Part shown: positions 52,998-61,703 of the stretch, piece after piece
Layout of the letters: each line of letters begins with the position of its first letter
Position numbering within the stretch: position 1 is the first letter of the stretch
Source of the DNA: Pseudomonas sp. LS.1a
Lineage (GTDB): Bacteria > Pseudomonadota > Gammaproteobacteria > Pseudomonadales > Pseudomonadaceae
Reading direction: 5' to 3'
DNA: 64,000 nt
Assembly: GCF_022533585.1 (NCBI RefSeq)
Contig: NZ_CP092827.1
Coordinates: 2,830,001-2,894,000 of the forward strand
Notes under the pieces: generated by a model
The model's input: only the letters and a program-made list of their open reading frames with translations
Told to the model about the DNA's origin: nothing
Databases searched by the model: none
Position numbers and translations under genes: made by a program

Positions 52998-53651
52998 TCA
53001 ATGCCATTGCAGAATGGGCCACCCCGTCGCGTCAGCATGCGCCCGCAACACGGGATCAGGATTGACTGTATGCGGCTTGGCGACCAGCGAAAGCAACGGC
53101 AGGTCATTGCGCGAATCCGAGTAGAAGTAGGCACCGTCCAACCCCTCGCCCTGCTCTTGCAGCCAGCTGTGAAGCCGCGTCACCTTGCCGTCCCGGTAGG
53201 TCAATATCCCGCTGGTATTGCCGGTATAGGCGCCCTGCTGGTGTTCAAGGTCAATCGCCAGCACTTCTTCTACGCCAAGTTGTTTGGCGATACGGCTCAC
53301 CAGGAAGTGCGCAGACGCTGAAATGATCAGCAGGCGGTCCCCCTCTTCGCGATGTCGCGCCAGGCAGGCAACAGCGTCTTTATGGATGCGCGGGGTGATG
53401 ACATCTTCCACGAAGGGAGCCACCGCCTCGGCCACCTCCTCTATCGTGCGGCCCACCAGGGGTGAGAGGCTGAAGGTCATGTACGCCTCCATGGCCAACT
53501 TGCCTTGCGCATAGAGCGCCATGAGTTCGCGGTCGCGCTCGATGAAGCTCGGCCCATCGACCCAACCGAGCGCGGCCATATGGCTGCTCCACAGGCTGGC
53601 ACAGTCGCCATCGATAAGGGTGTCGTCCAGATCAAACAGTGCGAGGGCCAT
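52998..53651 (-). CDS. HAD-IB family phosphatase (SerB-like)
   Basis: A 217-residue HAD phosphatase. Motif I is FDLDDTLIDGD (nucleophile Asp in the first strand), motif II Ser is in LLIISASAHF, and motif IV is in YSDSRNDLPLL. The C1-type helical cap between motifs I and II is typical of the phosphoserine-phosphatase group. It ends the minus-strand unit that begins with the OPA-type transporter gene, 72 bases upstream. A transporter of a phosphorylated compound next to a phosphatase would make physiological sense. Confidence 0.9.
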   Translation of the reverse strand: MALALFDLDDTLIDGDCASLWSSHMAALGWVDGPSFIERDRELMALYAQGKLAMEAYMTFSLSPLVGRTIEEVAEAVAPFVEDVITPRIHKDAVACLARHREEGDRLLIISASAHFLVSRIAKQLGVEEVLAIDLEHQQGAYTGNTSGILTYRDGKVTRLHSWLQEQGEGLDGAYFYSDSRNDLPLLSLVAKPHTVNPDPVLRAHADATGWPILQWH

Positions 53652-53723
53652 TGGCCACCTCCAAGGTACGGAATCAAGGGGCGACGGCCTTTTCAGCCAT
53701 CGCCGGGTGAAATGACAATGGGA

Positions 53724-55070
53724 TCAGCGAGTGGTTTGCGCGGATGTCGCGACACTGCCAGACGTCGTCTTGAATTCACTGACAGTCGCCTGACTTGCTG
53801 GGCGGCTGTTCCAGAACGGCACCAGCAGCAAACTGGCGAGCAACGCAGCGCCGGTGAAGACGAAGCACACAGTGAGGGTGTCGAAGTAGCCAGGCAGCAG
53901 CCCACCGAGGATCGCACCCACCGAGCCGCACCCGTTGACGAAGCCTGTGGCGGTGCCCGCGGACTCGCTGGTGCCGAAATCAATGGCGGCGGCGCCGCTG
54001 ATCATCGAGTCTGGGCCATACAGCGTGACACCCATCATGAACAGCAAGCCGACCACCAGGTAGATGTTGCCGCTTTGCATTGTCGGCACGAACAGTATCA
54101 GCCACAGGGTCAGCGCCAGCAGGCTGATCACGCAGGCCGGCATGCGCCGAGCGCCAAACAGTCTGTCGGAGACGATGCCGATCAGAATCGGGCCGACCAG
54201 GCCCGCGACTTCGAACGCGGACGGCACAATGGCCGAAGCCACTTTGCCGATACTCGGCATGCGCTCGTAGACGATCACCGGCCCCCACATCAGGATTGCA
54301 TAGCGAGCAGGCTTGAGCAGGAAATACGCTATTCCCAGCACCAGGACCGTACGATTGGCGAGCACCTTGCGCAGCGCCGCCCAGTAGTTCTCCCGTGGAA
54401 CGTCGGTGCGCCCGGCCGACTGCGCCTCGTCTTCGACGGCGGGCAACCCTACATCCTGCGGGCGGTTGCGTTGCAGCAGGAAGAACAGCACGGCAACCAC
54501 GAGCACGACGCCCGCCGAGGAGATGAACGCCATGCGCCAATCATGGGAGATCTGGTACGCCCACCACCCGGCGAACGGCGTTGCGACCAGGCCGCCGAAC
54601 GCGTAGCAGGTGCTCCAGTAGCCCAGCACGCGGCCGCGTTCACGGGTAGCGAAGAAGCATCCGATGTTCTTGCACAGCCCGGACCAGCCCGTGGATTGCG
54701 CCAACCCCTGAATCACCATGCAGCTGGCGAAGATCGGTAAAGTCGCGAAGGTGCCCATGGCCAGCGCGGCCAGGGCCGATACCACCAGCCCGCCAAGCAC
54801 GACGACGCGGGTACCGTAACGGTCAGCGAAGACACCCCATGCGAACTGGCCTACGGCATAGGCGGCCAGATACAGCGCGTCGAGGTTGGCCATGGCCGCT
54901 TTGTCGAGCATAAAGCTGGGGTCTTCGGCGATGCCCAGCTTGGCAACCGAAAAGGCCTTGCGGGTGAAATAGAACGCGGCATAGGCCAGCCACGTGATGA
55001 TGAATATCTGAACGCGCCAGTGTCGAAGGGATTTCCAGTCATGGCGGGCGTTCTCAGGACTCTTGTACAT
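53724..55070 (-). CDS. MFS transporter of the organophosphate:phosphate antiporter (GlpT/UhpT-like) type
   Basis: A 448-residue carrier with 12 transmembrane segments. Features of the OPA group include WLAYAAFYFTRKAFSVAK in TM1, LYLAAYAVGQFAWGVFADR in TM2, GLAQSTGWSGLCKNIG in TM4 and YGPDSMISGAAAIDFGT in TM10. OPA carriers exchange phosphate esters (glycerol-3-phosphate, phosphoglycerate, sugar phosphates) for phosphate. The adjacent HAD phosphatase fits this. A TGGTCTAGACCA palindrome sits about 110 bases before the start, probably a site for the AraC regulator encoded just upstream. Confidence 0.88.
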   Translation of the reverse strand: MYKSPENARHDWKSLRHWRVQIFIITWLAYAAFYFTRKAFSVAKLGIAEDPSFMLDKAAMANLDALYLAAYAVGQFAWGVFADRYGTRVVVLGGLVVSALAALAMGTFATLPIFASCMVIQGLAQSTGWSGLCKNIGCFFATRERGRVLGYWSTCYAFGGLVATPFAGWWAYQISHDWRMAFISSAGVVLVVAVLFFLLQRNRPQDVGLPAVEDEAQSAGRTDVPRENYWAALRKVLANRTVLVLGIAYFLLKPARYAILMWGPVIVYERMPSIGKVASAIVPSAFEVAGLVGPILIGIVSDRLFGARRMPACVISLLALTLWLILFVPTMQSGNIYLVVGLLFMMGVTLYGPDSMISGAAAIDFGTSESAGTATGFVNGCGSVGAILGGLLPGYFDTLTVCFVFTGAALLASLLLVPFWNSRPASQATVSEFKTTSGSVATSAQTTR

Positions 55071-55178
55071 GTTGTTGTCCTCTGTTGATTACCGCGACGT
55101 AGGCCTGGCACCCCTGCTCTGCTCGATCAAGGCGCCTGCCGGTAGGTATCCGGAACTTGCGAACCTGATCTTATAGCC

Positions 55179-55190
55179 TGGTCTAGACCA
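55179..55190. promoter_or_regulatory. TGGTCTAGACCA palindrome, site 1 (transporter promoter)
   Basis: A perfect 12-bp palindrome in the 169-base gap before the OPA-type transporter gene. Near-identical sites occur at 56286 and 56558, on either side of the AraC gene start, which marks it as a likely operator for that regulator. Confidence 0.6.
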
Positions 55191-55239
55191 AGACTTGACC
55201 CTGCACGGGCGTGTTCAACGTGCAAAGTCAATTTTCAGT

Positions 55240-56286
55240 TCAGCAGTCTTCGCTACGCCACTGCCGCGGGCTTACGCCAAACCAGCGGCGAAAAGCCCGG
55301 GAGAACGCACTGGTCTCGGAGTATCCGAGCAAACCCGCCAGGTCAGACACCGGCCGTTTGGGCTGTCGCAGGTAGTGCACCGCCAGATCCCGGCGGACCC
55401 TTTCGACCAACTGGCTGAAGCTCAAGCCTGCCTCGCGCAGGTGGCGCTGCAGCCCGGCCGGACTGAGCTCCAGTGCCTGCGCGATCCTCTCCAGGCAAGG
55501 CTCTCCACAGCTCAGGGCAAGGCGCACCTGAGTGTCCGCCTCATCCAGCAGGTTGCGCCGCTGATCGTGCGCGCCCAGGCGCTGGAGCACGTCCTGTACC
55601 AGAAACAGCAAATTGGCATCGCGCTCTGGCATCAGCTGATCTTTCAGGTCAGCCTTGGGGACGAGCATCGAGTTGCAACCGCGACCAAAATAGACAGGCG
55701 CGCCGAACGCCTGCTGATGCACTTGCCAGTCCTGTGGGCGAGCGTGCTCGAAGCTGACCGCGAACGGCGCCCAGTCCTTGCCCAGCACGTGGCGTATCAG
55801 GTTAAGCGCCATGCCCATGGTCAGTTCGGCATCCTGTCGACGCACCAGAATGGCGCTGTGCCGCACCTGGTAATCGAAGCGATAACACTCGCCGCAGTCG
55901 ACCAGCCGTACCAAGGTATCGTGCTGGTGGTAAGGAAACGCCGCCGCGAAATTGCGCAGGGCGTCCTCCAGCACATTGGACAACAACCCGACATAGCCCA
56001 GCAGCCCTAGGGCTTGGGGCTGAAACTGCAGACCGTAGTGCAAACCGAAGTTATCGCAGTGCGACTGGCGGGCCGCCTCTTCCAGCACCTGGCAGTAATT
56101 GGTGAGCGGCAGGCTCAGCGTGGGTTGGCGCAAGCTTTCGGGATTGACCCCGGCCCGTCCCAGTATCAGGTCAATATCGCCTCCGACGCCAGTGACGAAC
56201 CCCTCCAGCCCACTGGCAGCAGCCGACAGGACGCCGAGGTTGCCCGCAACTGGCGGGACGGTGCAGCAGAGCAGTGGAGAATGCAT
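55240..56286 (-). CDS. AraC family regulator (arabinose-binding-like N-terminal domain)
   Basis: A 348-residue regulator of the OruR/ArgR-like subfamily. The N-terminal 200 residues form the AraC_binding_2-type domain (LSLPLTNYCQVLEEAARQSH, then NFGLHYGLQFQPQALGLLGY). The C-terminal helix-turn-helix pair is ERIAQALELSPAGLQRHL and VSDLAGLLGYSETSAFSRAF. A copy of the TGGTCTAGNCCA site overlaps its start codon, which would allow autorepression. It lies just upstream of the transporter/phosphatase pair, its most likely target. The ligand is unknown. Confidence 0.9.
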   Translation of the reverse strand: MHSPLLCCTVPPVAGNLGVLSAAASGLEGFVTGVGGDIDLILGRAGVNPESLRQPTLSLPLTNYCQVLEEAARQSHCDNFGLHYGLQFQPQALGLLGYVGLLSNVLEDALRNFAAAFPYHQHDTLVRLVDCGECYRFDYQVRHSAILVRRQDAELTMGMALNLIRHVLGKDWAPFAVSFEHARPQDWQVHQQAFGAPVYFGRGCNSMLVPKADLKDQLMPERDANLLFLVQDVLQRLGAHDQRRNLLDEADTQVRLALSCGEPCLERIAQALELSPAGLQRHLREAGLSFSQLVERVRRDLAVHYLRQPKRPVSDLAGLLGYSETSAFSRAFRRWFGVSPRQWRSEDC

Positions 56287-56297
56287 GGTCTAGTCCA
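56286..56297. promoter_or_regulatory. TGGTCTAGTCCA, site 2 (overlaps AraC start)
   Basis: It has one mismatch to the palindrome at 55179 and shares its first base with the start codon of the AraC gene (ATG 56286). Binding here would block translation initiation or transcription of the regulator itself. Confidence 0.5.
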
Positions 56298-56628
56298 GTT
56301 GAGGTTCGGTGCCTGAGTAATGCAAACACCATGCCCTGCCTTCACCCCTCAAAAAAGGCACTTTGCAGCCAGAGCTGCGGCAACGGAACTGGGGTAATGG
56401 GTAACATCGCGTAACAATCAGCCACGCGACTGCAAAGAACGCCAGAATACCTGCGACGGGTAGGCATGGTCGGTCTTTGGACAGCAGCCTGCCTGCGGAT
56501 CCCTTGCGCCTGGATCCGCATAATCAACTGGGCTTGCTTGAACACCTGCGTGCTACTGGTCTAGACCTGTTGGCGAGCTTTCATGCTTTTATGGCTGCCA
56601 TATGAATGCCCGCCTCTGAACCCAATCC
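56287..56628. other. Intergenic region between AraC regulator and paaX
   Basis: A 342-base region holding two copies of the TGGTCTAG site and no supported gene. The small minus-strand frame at 56342-56545 has no ribosome binding site and an untypical composition. Confidence 0.6.
56558..56569. promoter_or_regulatory. TGGTCTAGACCT, site 3 (upstream of AraC gene)
   Basis: It differs from the 55179 palindrome only in the last base. It lies about 270 bases upstream of the AraC gene and about 60 bases downstream of the paaX stop at 56629. Confidence 0.5.
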
Positions 56629-57552
56629 TCAAACAAGGCCGCCAAAACGCTTGTAGAAGCCTTCATTCACATAAGGTAAAGGCCCATCAGCCGTCTCCAG
56701 CGCGGTATTCAGCCATTCTTCTGCCTTGGCAAACACCAGGCGATAGAGGTTACGGCACAACTGTCGCGCAGCCCTTCCCTCCCAATCCCCTGGCAGCAGC
56801 TCGTCTGGCAGCTGCGGATCGCGCAGCAGCAGCCGGCGGTATTCGTGAATCAGCAGCGTGCGTGCCAGGAAGCAATCCTGGGCATCGAGCTGTTGCTGCT
56901 CTTTCAAGCCTTGCCATAGCGGCCTGAACAGCTGGATGAACTCGCTGTACTGCTGCCCCAGTTCGTCGATACGCCAGCTTTCCCGCACCTGGGCGCGCAT
57001 GGCCTTGGAGGCGAGCACCTCCTGGGTGTGGGTTTCAAAGACGATGCTGTCGTCGCTGGCCTCCAGGTCACGCAAGGTGGCGGCCAGGTCGGCGCGGTCT
57101 GCCCGTGGGCAGCCCAGCAGGTTCGGCGCCATGGCCCCAAACCCCTGCCACTCCAGCTCCTCACGCAAAGCCTTGCGCTTGCCGGCCTCCAGTTGCGAGA
57201 GCAACACCAGCGTCCAGGCACCGTCCCAGGCAGGCTGGCTGGGGCTGTAGACCCGTTTGAAGGCTTTCTCGAACCGCCGGCGGCCCGTACCGGTCAGGCT
57301 GTAGTAGCTGCGCCGGCCAACCTTTTCGGCGGTGAGCCAGCCTTCCTTGGTAAGGCGGAAGATCGACGTGCGAATCAGGCGCTCGTTGATGCCGATCGGC
57401 TCCAGCAGGTTGATCAGGCTACCCAGCCAGACGGTTCCGCCGTGGGGCTCGATGGCATCGCCGTACAAGGTGATGATCAGCGAACTGGCGCGGATCGGCG
57501 TCTGTTCCTGGAAGCGGGTGATCAGGTGATTCAGTGGGGCGAGATTGCTCAT
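56629..57552 (-). CDS. paaX: Phenylacetic acid degradation repressor PaaX
   Basis: A 307-residue PaaX-family repressor. The winged-helix N-terminus (ASSLIITLYGDAIEPHGGTVWLGSL, here cut to RASSLIITLYGDA; then NERLIRTSIFRLTKEGWLTA) is followed by the family's large C-terminal domain (EAFK-like FEKAFKRVYSP, then YVNEGFYKRFGGLV). PaaX represses paa promoters and is released by phenylacetyl-CoA. Start ATG 57552 gives the usual length of about 305-316 residues. It lies 77 bases after paaY on the same strand and faces the paaF operon beyond it. Confidence 0.95.
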   Translation of the reverse strand: MSNLAPLNHLITRFQEQTPIRASSLIITLYGDAIEPHGGTVWLGSLINLLEPIGINERLIRTSIFRLTKEGWLTAEKVGRRSYYSLTGTGRRRFEKAFKRVYSPSQPAWDGAWTLVLLSQLEAGKRKALREELEWQGFGAMAPNLLGCPRADRADLAATLRDLEASDDSIVFETHTQEVLASKAMRAQVRESWRIDELGQQYSEFIQLFRPLWQGLKEQQQLDAQDCFLARTLLIHEYRRLLLRDPQLPDELLPGDWEGRAARQLCRNLYRLVFAKAEEWLNTALETADGPLPYVNEGFYKRFGGLV

Positions 57553-57629
57553 GGGCGAACTGTGCGCGGATAAAGCACCGACTATACCTGCGCGGCGGGC
57601 CGCCTGGCCATTGCGTGAGGTAGCCAGGC

Positions 57630-58229
57630 TCATGCCGATGCCTGGCCTTTGGGCCTGACGCCAGTGTCTACCATGCGTGGGCGCTCGGGCTCGACCTCGG
57701 CCAATGGCGGGCATTCGACCATGCTGTTCATGCAGCGTTGCGCCAGGTGCTGGTACTCCGCCGTGCCGCGCTGCTTCCAGGCCAGTTCCTGTTCGGTCAG
57801 CGGGCGCTTGACCTGGGCTGGCGAACCCATCACCAGGCTTTGCGCTGCACATTCGAAGCCCGCCTTGACGAATGCCGTGGCTGCGACGATGCAGCGTGGT
57901 GCCACATGGGCGCCATCCATCACCACCGCGTTCATGCCGATCAAGGCGTCTTCGCCCACCCGGCAGCCGTGCAGCACGGCACCATGCCCGACATGCCCGT
58001 TGCGTTCGACCACCGTGTCGCCACCCGGGAAGCCATGCATCACGCAGGTGTCCTGCAGGTTGGCGCCCTCCTCCAGCACGATACGGCCGAAATCCCCCCG
58101 CAGCGATGCCAGTGGGCCGACGTAGCAACGAGGGCCGACGATGACATCACCGATCAGTACGGCACTGGGGTGCACGTAGGCTGTCGGGTGAACCACCGGC
58201 GTCAGGCCGTCCAGTCGATAGCAAGGCAT
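57630..58229 (-). CDS. paaY: PaaY, hexapeptide-repeat thioesterase/acyltransferase-fold protein
   Basis: A 199-residue left-handed beta-helix protein with hexapeptide repeats ([20 protein letters not shown], then [19 protein letters not shown]) and gamma-carbonic-anhydrase-like histidines ([14 protein letters not shown]). PaaY is a thioesterase that relieves accumulation of toxic CoA esters when the paa pathway stalls. CAGGAGC lies before ATG 58229. It is the first gene of the paaY-paaX unit, divergent from paaF across a 354-base control region. Confidence 0.93.
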   Translation of the reverse strand: MPCYRLDGLTPVVHPTAYVHPSAVLIGDVIVGPRCYVGPLASLRGDFGRIVLEEGANLQDTCVMHGFPGGDTVVERNGHVGHGAVLHGCRVGEDALIGMNAVVMDGAHVAPRCIVAATAFVKAGFECAAQSLVMGSPAQVKRPLTEQELAWKQRGTAEYQHLAQRCMNSMVECPPLAEVEPERPRMVDTGVRPKGQASA

Positions 58230-58455
58230 GGCAAAGCTCCTGAAATGATTTGAGATGCACATCGATCTTGTATCACAAAGTAATTGAGCGTCAATTGCAA
58301 GGCTTGTGTATCGCTTTTGCTGGCGTGATTGAACTCGCATAAACTCACCTAAATTCGCTGAAAAGTAGATGAATAAGCGATTCACCTGAATTAAAAGCCA
58401 ATCTGCCTAAACCGCAATCAACACAAAAAGGGATACATGAAACAATTTTCAATGT

Positions 58456-58479
58456 TGCATTGATGTATCGCGTAATGCA
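58456..58479. promoter_or_regulatory. Inverted repeat over the paaF promoter, candidate PaaX operator
   Basis: Arms TGCATT and AATGCA flank 12 bases including TGTATCGC. The same TGTATCGC also occurs at 58307-58314, nearer paaY. The repeat ends one base before a -10-like TATACT at 58480-58485. Position over the promoter suits repression by PaaX; the symmetry itself is seen, and the binding is inferred. Confidence 0.5.
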
Positions 58480-58485
58480 TATACT
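58480..58485 (+). promoter_or_regulatory. Probable -10 box (TATACT) of the paaF operon promoter
   Basis: TATACT lies about 100 bases before the paaF start. A clear -35 hexamer is not present at the normal distance (the best is GCATTG, 17 bases upstream, inside the inverted repeat), as expected of a regulated promoter. Confidence 0.45.
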
Positions 58486-58583
58486 GGTTCCACCTGGACG
58501 TGATCCCGCATCACGCCCCTGCAAACAATTCCAAGAAATGCCGGCCCCACGATGTGCCGTGCGTGCAGCAAGAGGAACCCGAC

Positions 58584-59357
58584 ATGCCGCGATATCTCGA
58601 TGTGCAGGCGCCTGAACACGGCGTCCAGCTCATTACCCTGCAACGGCCCGAGGCACTCAACGCCCTGTGCACCGAGTTACTGGCAGAGCTGGCCGCTGCA
58701 CTGGAAGCGGCCGGGCAAGACAAGCAGACCCGCGCGGTGGTCATCACCGGCAGCCGCAAGGCATTCGCCGCAGGCGCCGATATCCGCGAGATGGCCGAGC
58801 GCGACCTGGTCGGCATCCTCAACGACCCCCGTGTGGCCCACTGGCAAAGCATCGCCGCTTTCGCCAAGCCGCTGATCGCCGCCGTCAATGGCTACGCCCT
58901 GGGTGGCGGCTGCGAACTGGTGATGTGCGCCGACATCGTCATCGCCGGCAGCGACGCCCGTTTCGGCCAGCCGGAAATCAACCTCGGGATCATCCCCGGC
59001 GCCGGTGGCACCCAGCGCCTGCTGCGGGCCGTAGGCAAGCCGCTGGCCATGCAAATGGTGCTGACCGGCGAGGCCATCAGCGCCCGGCATGCCTTGCAGG
59101 CCGGCCTGGTCAGCGAAATCACCCAGCCGGAACTCACCGTAGAGCGCGCCCTGCACGTCGCCCGCAGCATTGCCGCCAAGGCCCCGCTGGCGGTGCGCCT
59201 GGCCAAGGAAGCGCTGCTCAAGGCCGGCGATACCGACCTGGCCAGCGGGCTGCGCTTCGAACGCCATGCCTTCACCTTGCTGGCCGGCACTGCCGACCGC
59301 GACGAGGGCATTCGTGCCTTCCAGGAAAAACGCCAGGCCCGCTTCCAAGGCCGCTGA
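58584..59357 (+). CDS. paaF: 2,3-dehydroadipyl-CoA hydratase PaaF
   Basis: A 257-residue crotonase-fold hydratase. The oxyanion-hole strand is AAGADIREM (residues about 61-70), and NLGIIPGAGGTQRLLRAVG carries the two catalytic glutamates' region with GQPEINLG (Glu). It hydrates 2,3-dehydroadipyl-CoA in the beta-oxidation-like end of the phenylacetate pathway. ATG 58584 is preceded by AGAGGAA. It is the first gene of the operon and is followed by paaG after 34 bases. Confidence 0.92.
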   Translation: MPRYLDVQAPEHGVQLITLQRPEALNALCTELLAELAAALEAAGQDKQTRAVVITGSRKAFAAGADIREMAERDLVGILNDPRVAHWQSIAAFAKPLIAAVNGYALGGGCELVMCADIVIAGSDARFGQPEINLGIIPGAGGTQRLLRAVGKPLAMQMVLTGEAISARHALQAGLVSEITQPELTVERALHVARSIAAKAPLAVRLAKEALLKAGDTDLASGLRFERHAFTLLAGTADRDEGIRAFQEKRQARFQGR

Positions 59358-59391
59358 TCATCTTTCCCTCGACTGACGGAGCGAGTCTGTC

Positions 59392-60183
59392 ATGACTTTC
59401 CAGCACATCCTGTTTTCCATCGAGGACGGCGTCGCCCTCCTTTCGTTGAATCGCCCCGAACAGCTGAACAGCTTCAATACCGCCATGCACCTGGAAGTGC
59501 GCGAAGCGCTCAAACAAGTGCGCCAGAGCAGCGAAGCGCGGGTGTTGTTGCTGACTGCCGAAGGCCGTGGTTTCTGCGCCGGCCAGGACCTGTCCGATCG
59601 CAACGTCGCGCCAGGCGCCGAGATGCCGGACCTGGGCGAATCGATCGACACGTTCTACAACCCGCTGGTGCGCACCCTGCGCGACCTGCCGCTGCCGGTG
59701 ATCTGCGCGGTCAACGGCGTGGCTGCCGGCGCCGGTGCCAACATCCCGCTGGCCTGCGACCTGGTGCTGGCCGCCCGCTCGGCCAGCTTCATCCAGGCCT
59801 TCTGCAAGATCGGCCTGGTGCCCGACTCCGGCGGTACCTGGCTGCTGCCGCGCCTGGTCGGCATGGCGCGGGCCAAGGCCTTGGCCATGCTGGGCGAGCG
59901 CCTGGGCGCCGAACAGGCCCAGCAATGGGGGCTGATCCACCGCGTGGTGGACGATGCCGCACTGCGCGACGAGGCCCTCACCCTCGCCCGCCAGCTCGCC
60001 ACCCAGCCCACTTACGGCCTGGCCCTGATCAAGCGCAGCCTCAACGCCAGTTTCGACAACGGTTTCGATGAGCAACTGGAGCTGGAGCGCGACCTGCAGC
60101 GCCTGGCCGGGCGCAGCGAGGACTACCGCGAAGGCGTGAGTGCCTTCATGAACAAGCGCACACCGGCATTCAAGGGGCGTTGA
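59392..60183 (+). CDS. paaG: 1,2-epoxyphenylacetyl-CoA isomerase PaaG
   Basis: A 263-residue crotonase-family isomerase. FCAGQDLSDR forms the oxyanion hole and FCKIGLVPDSGGTWLLPRLVG the second active-site loop; the Asp in VPDSGG is the expected catalytic acid of PaaG. It converts ring-1,2-epoxyphenylacetyl-CoA into the oxepin form and also shifts the double bond in a later intermediate. Its stop is 2 bases before the paaH start. Confidence 0.93.
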   Translation: MTFQHILFSIEDGVALLSLNRPEQLNSFNTAMHLEVREALKQVRQSSEARVLLLTAEGRGFCAGQDLSDRNVAPGAEMPDLGESIDTFYNPLVRTLRDLPLPVICAVNGVAAGAGANIPLACDLVLAARSASFIQAFCKIGLVPDSGGTWLLPRLVGMARAKALAMLGERLGAEQAQQWGLIHRVVDDAALRDEALTLARQLATQPTYGLALIKRSLNASFDNGFDEQLELERDLQRLAGRSEDYREGVSAFMNKRTPAFKGR

Positions 60184-60185
60184 TC

Positions 60186-61703
60186 ATGAGCGCACTCGCA
60201 AGCAATGCGCAGGTGGCGGTGATCGGTGCGGGCGCCATGGGCGCAGGCATCGCCCAGGTCGCGGCCCAGGCTGGCCACCCGGTAAAGCTCTACGACAACC
60301 GCCCGGGCGCTGCAGCCCAGGCGGTGGCCGGTATTGACCGGCAACTTGCTCGCCTGGTGGAAAAAGGCAAGTTGCAGGCCACCGAACGGGACGCAATCAG
60401 CGCCCGGCTGTGCCCGGTGGACGCCCTGGATGCCTTGGCCGATGCCCGCCTGGTGATCGAGGCCATCGTCGAGAACCTGCAGGTCAAGCAGGCGCTGTTC
60501 AGCCAGCTGGAAGCCTTGTGCTGCGCTGACTGCATCCTCGCCAGCAACACCTCGTCGTTGTCCATCACCAGCCTGGCTGCCGGGCTGCAACGCCCGCAGC
60601 AGGTGGTCGGCATGCACTTCTTCAACCCGGCACCGCTGATGGCCCTGGTCGAAGTGGTCTCAGGCCTGGCCACCGCCCCGGCCGTTGCCGCGTGCATTCA
60701 CGCCACCGCCCAGGCCTGGGGCAAGCAGCCGGTGCACGCGCGCTCCACGCCGGGCTTCATCGTCAACCGCGTGGCCCGGCCATTCTATGCTGAAAGCCTG
60801 CGCCTGCTGCAGGAAGGCGCAGCCGATTGCGCCAGCCTCGATGCGCTGCTGCGTGATGCCGGTGGTTTCCGCATGGGCGCGTTCGAGCTCACCGACCTGA
60901 TCGGCCACGACGTCAATTACGCCGTCACCTGCTCGGTCTTCGATGCTTTCTATGGTGACTTCCGCTTCCAGCCTTCGCTGGTGCAAAAAGAGCTGGTGGA
61001 CGCGGGCCGTCTCGGGCGCAAGACCGGCCAAGGTTTCTATAGCTATGCCGAAGGCGCCGAACGCCCGCAACCAGCCGAACTGCATGGCGCCGCCATCGTG
61101 GATGCCTGCGTCGTCGAAGGCGACCTGGGGGTGATGCAGCCGCTGGTCCAGCGCCTGCGCCAAAGCGGCGTCGCCGTCACTCAGCGCGCCGGCAGCGGCC
61201 TGATCCAGGTGGGCGATGCCACCCTGGCACTGTCCGATGGCCGCCTGGCCAGCCAGCGCGCCCGGGAAGATGGCCTGCGCAACCTGGTGCTGCTCGACCT
61301 GGCCCTGGACTACGGCACCGCCACCCGCCTCGCCATCAGCTGGTCGGCCGACACCAGCGACAATGCCCGCGACCAGGCGGTGGCCTTGCTGCGGCGTGCC
61401 GGCCTGAAGGTAACCGCAGTCGCCGACCTGCCCGGCCTGGTGGTGCTGCGTACCGTGGCGATGCTCGCCAACGAGGCCGCCGATGCGGTGCTGCACGGCG
61501 TCGCCAGCGCCGACGACATCGACCTGGCCATGCGCGCCGGCGTCAATTACCCCCGCGGCCCGCTGGCCTGGGCCGCGAACATCGGTATCCCCCACACCCT
61601 GCGCGTGCTCGACAACCTGCAGCGCAGCTACGGCGAGAGCCGCTACCGCCCTTCCCTGCTGTTACGCCGCTGCGAAGCCAAAGGAGGCACCCTGCATGAC
61701 TGA
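60186..61703 (+). CDS. paaH: 3-hydroxyadipyl-CoA dehydrogenase PaaH
   Basis: A 505-residue NAD-dependent 3-hydroxyacyl-CoA dehydrogenase. The Rossmann motif is VIGAGAMGAGIAQVAAQAG (residues about 12-30). SSLSITSLA and GMHFFNPAPLM (His-Glu pair) belong to the catalytic site. A second C-terminal 3HCDH domain follows (about residues 300-500), as in other PaaH/PaaC proteins. It oxidises 3-hydroxyadipyl-CoA to 3-oxoadipyl-CoA. Start ATG 60186 follows the paaG stop by 2 bases; the end overlaps paaI by 8 bases. Confidence 0.93.
   Translation: MSALASNAQVAVIGAGAMGAGIAQVAAQAGHPVKLYDNRPGAAAQAVAGIDRQLARLVEKGKLQATERDAISARLCPVDALDALADARLVIEAIVENLQVKQALFSQLEALCCADCILASNTSSLSITSLAAGLQRPQQVVGMHFFNPAPLMALVEVVSGLATAPAVAACIHATAQAWGKQPVHARSTPGFIVNRVARPFYAESLRLLQEGAADCASLDALLRDAGGFRMGAFELTDLIGHDVNYAVTCSVFDAFYGDFRFQPSLVQKELVDAGRLGRKTGQGFYSYAEGAERPQPAELHGAAIVDACVVEGDLGVMQPLVQRLRQSGVAVTQRAGSGLIQVGDATLALSDGRLASQRAREDGLRNLVLLDLALDYGTATRLAISWSADTSDNARDQAVALLRRAGLKVTAVADLPGLVVLRTVAMLANEAADAVLHGVASADDIDLAMRAGVNYPRGPLAWAANIGIPHTLRVLDNLQRSYGESRYRPSLLLRRCEAKGGTLHD

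Noticed and set aside
56342-56545. A 67-codon minus-strand frame between the AraC gene and paaX
   Set aside because: It has no ribosome binding site, atypical composition, and lies in a region with operator-like repeats.
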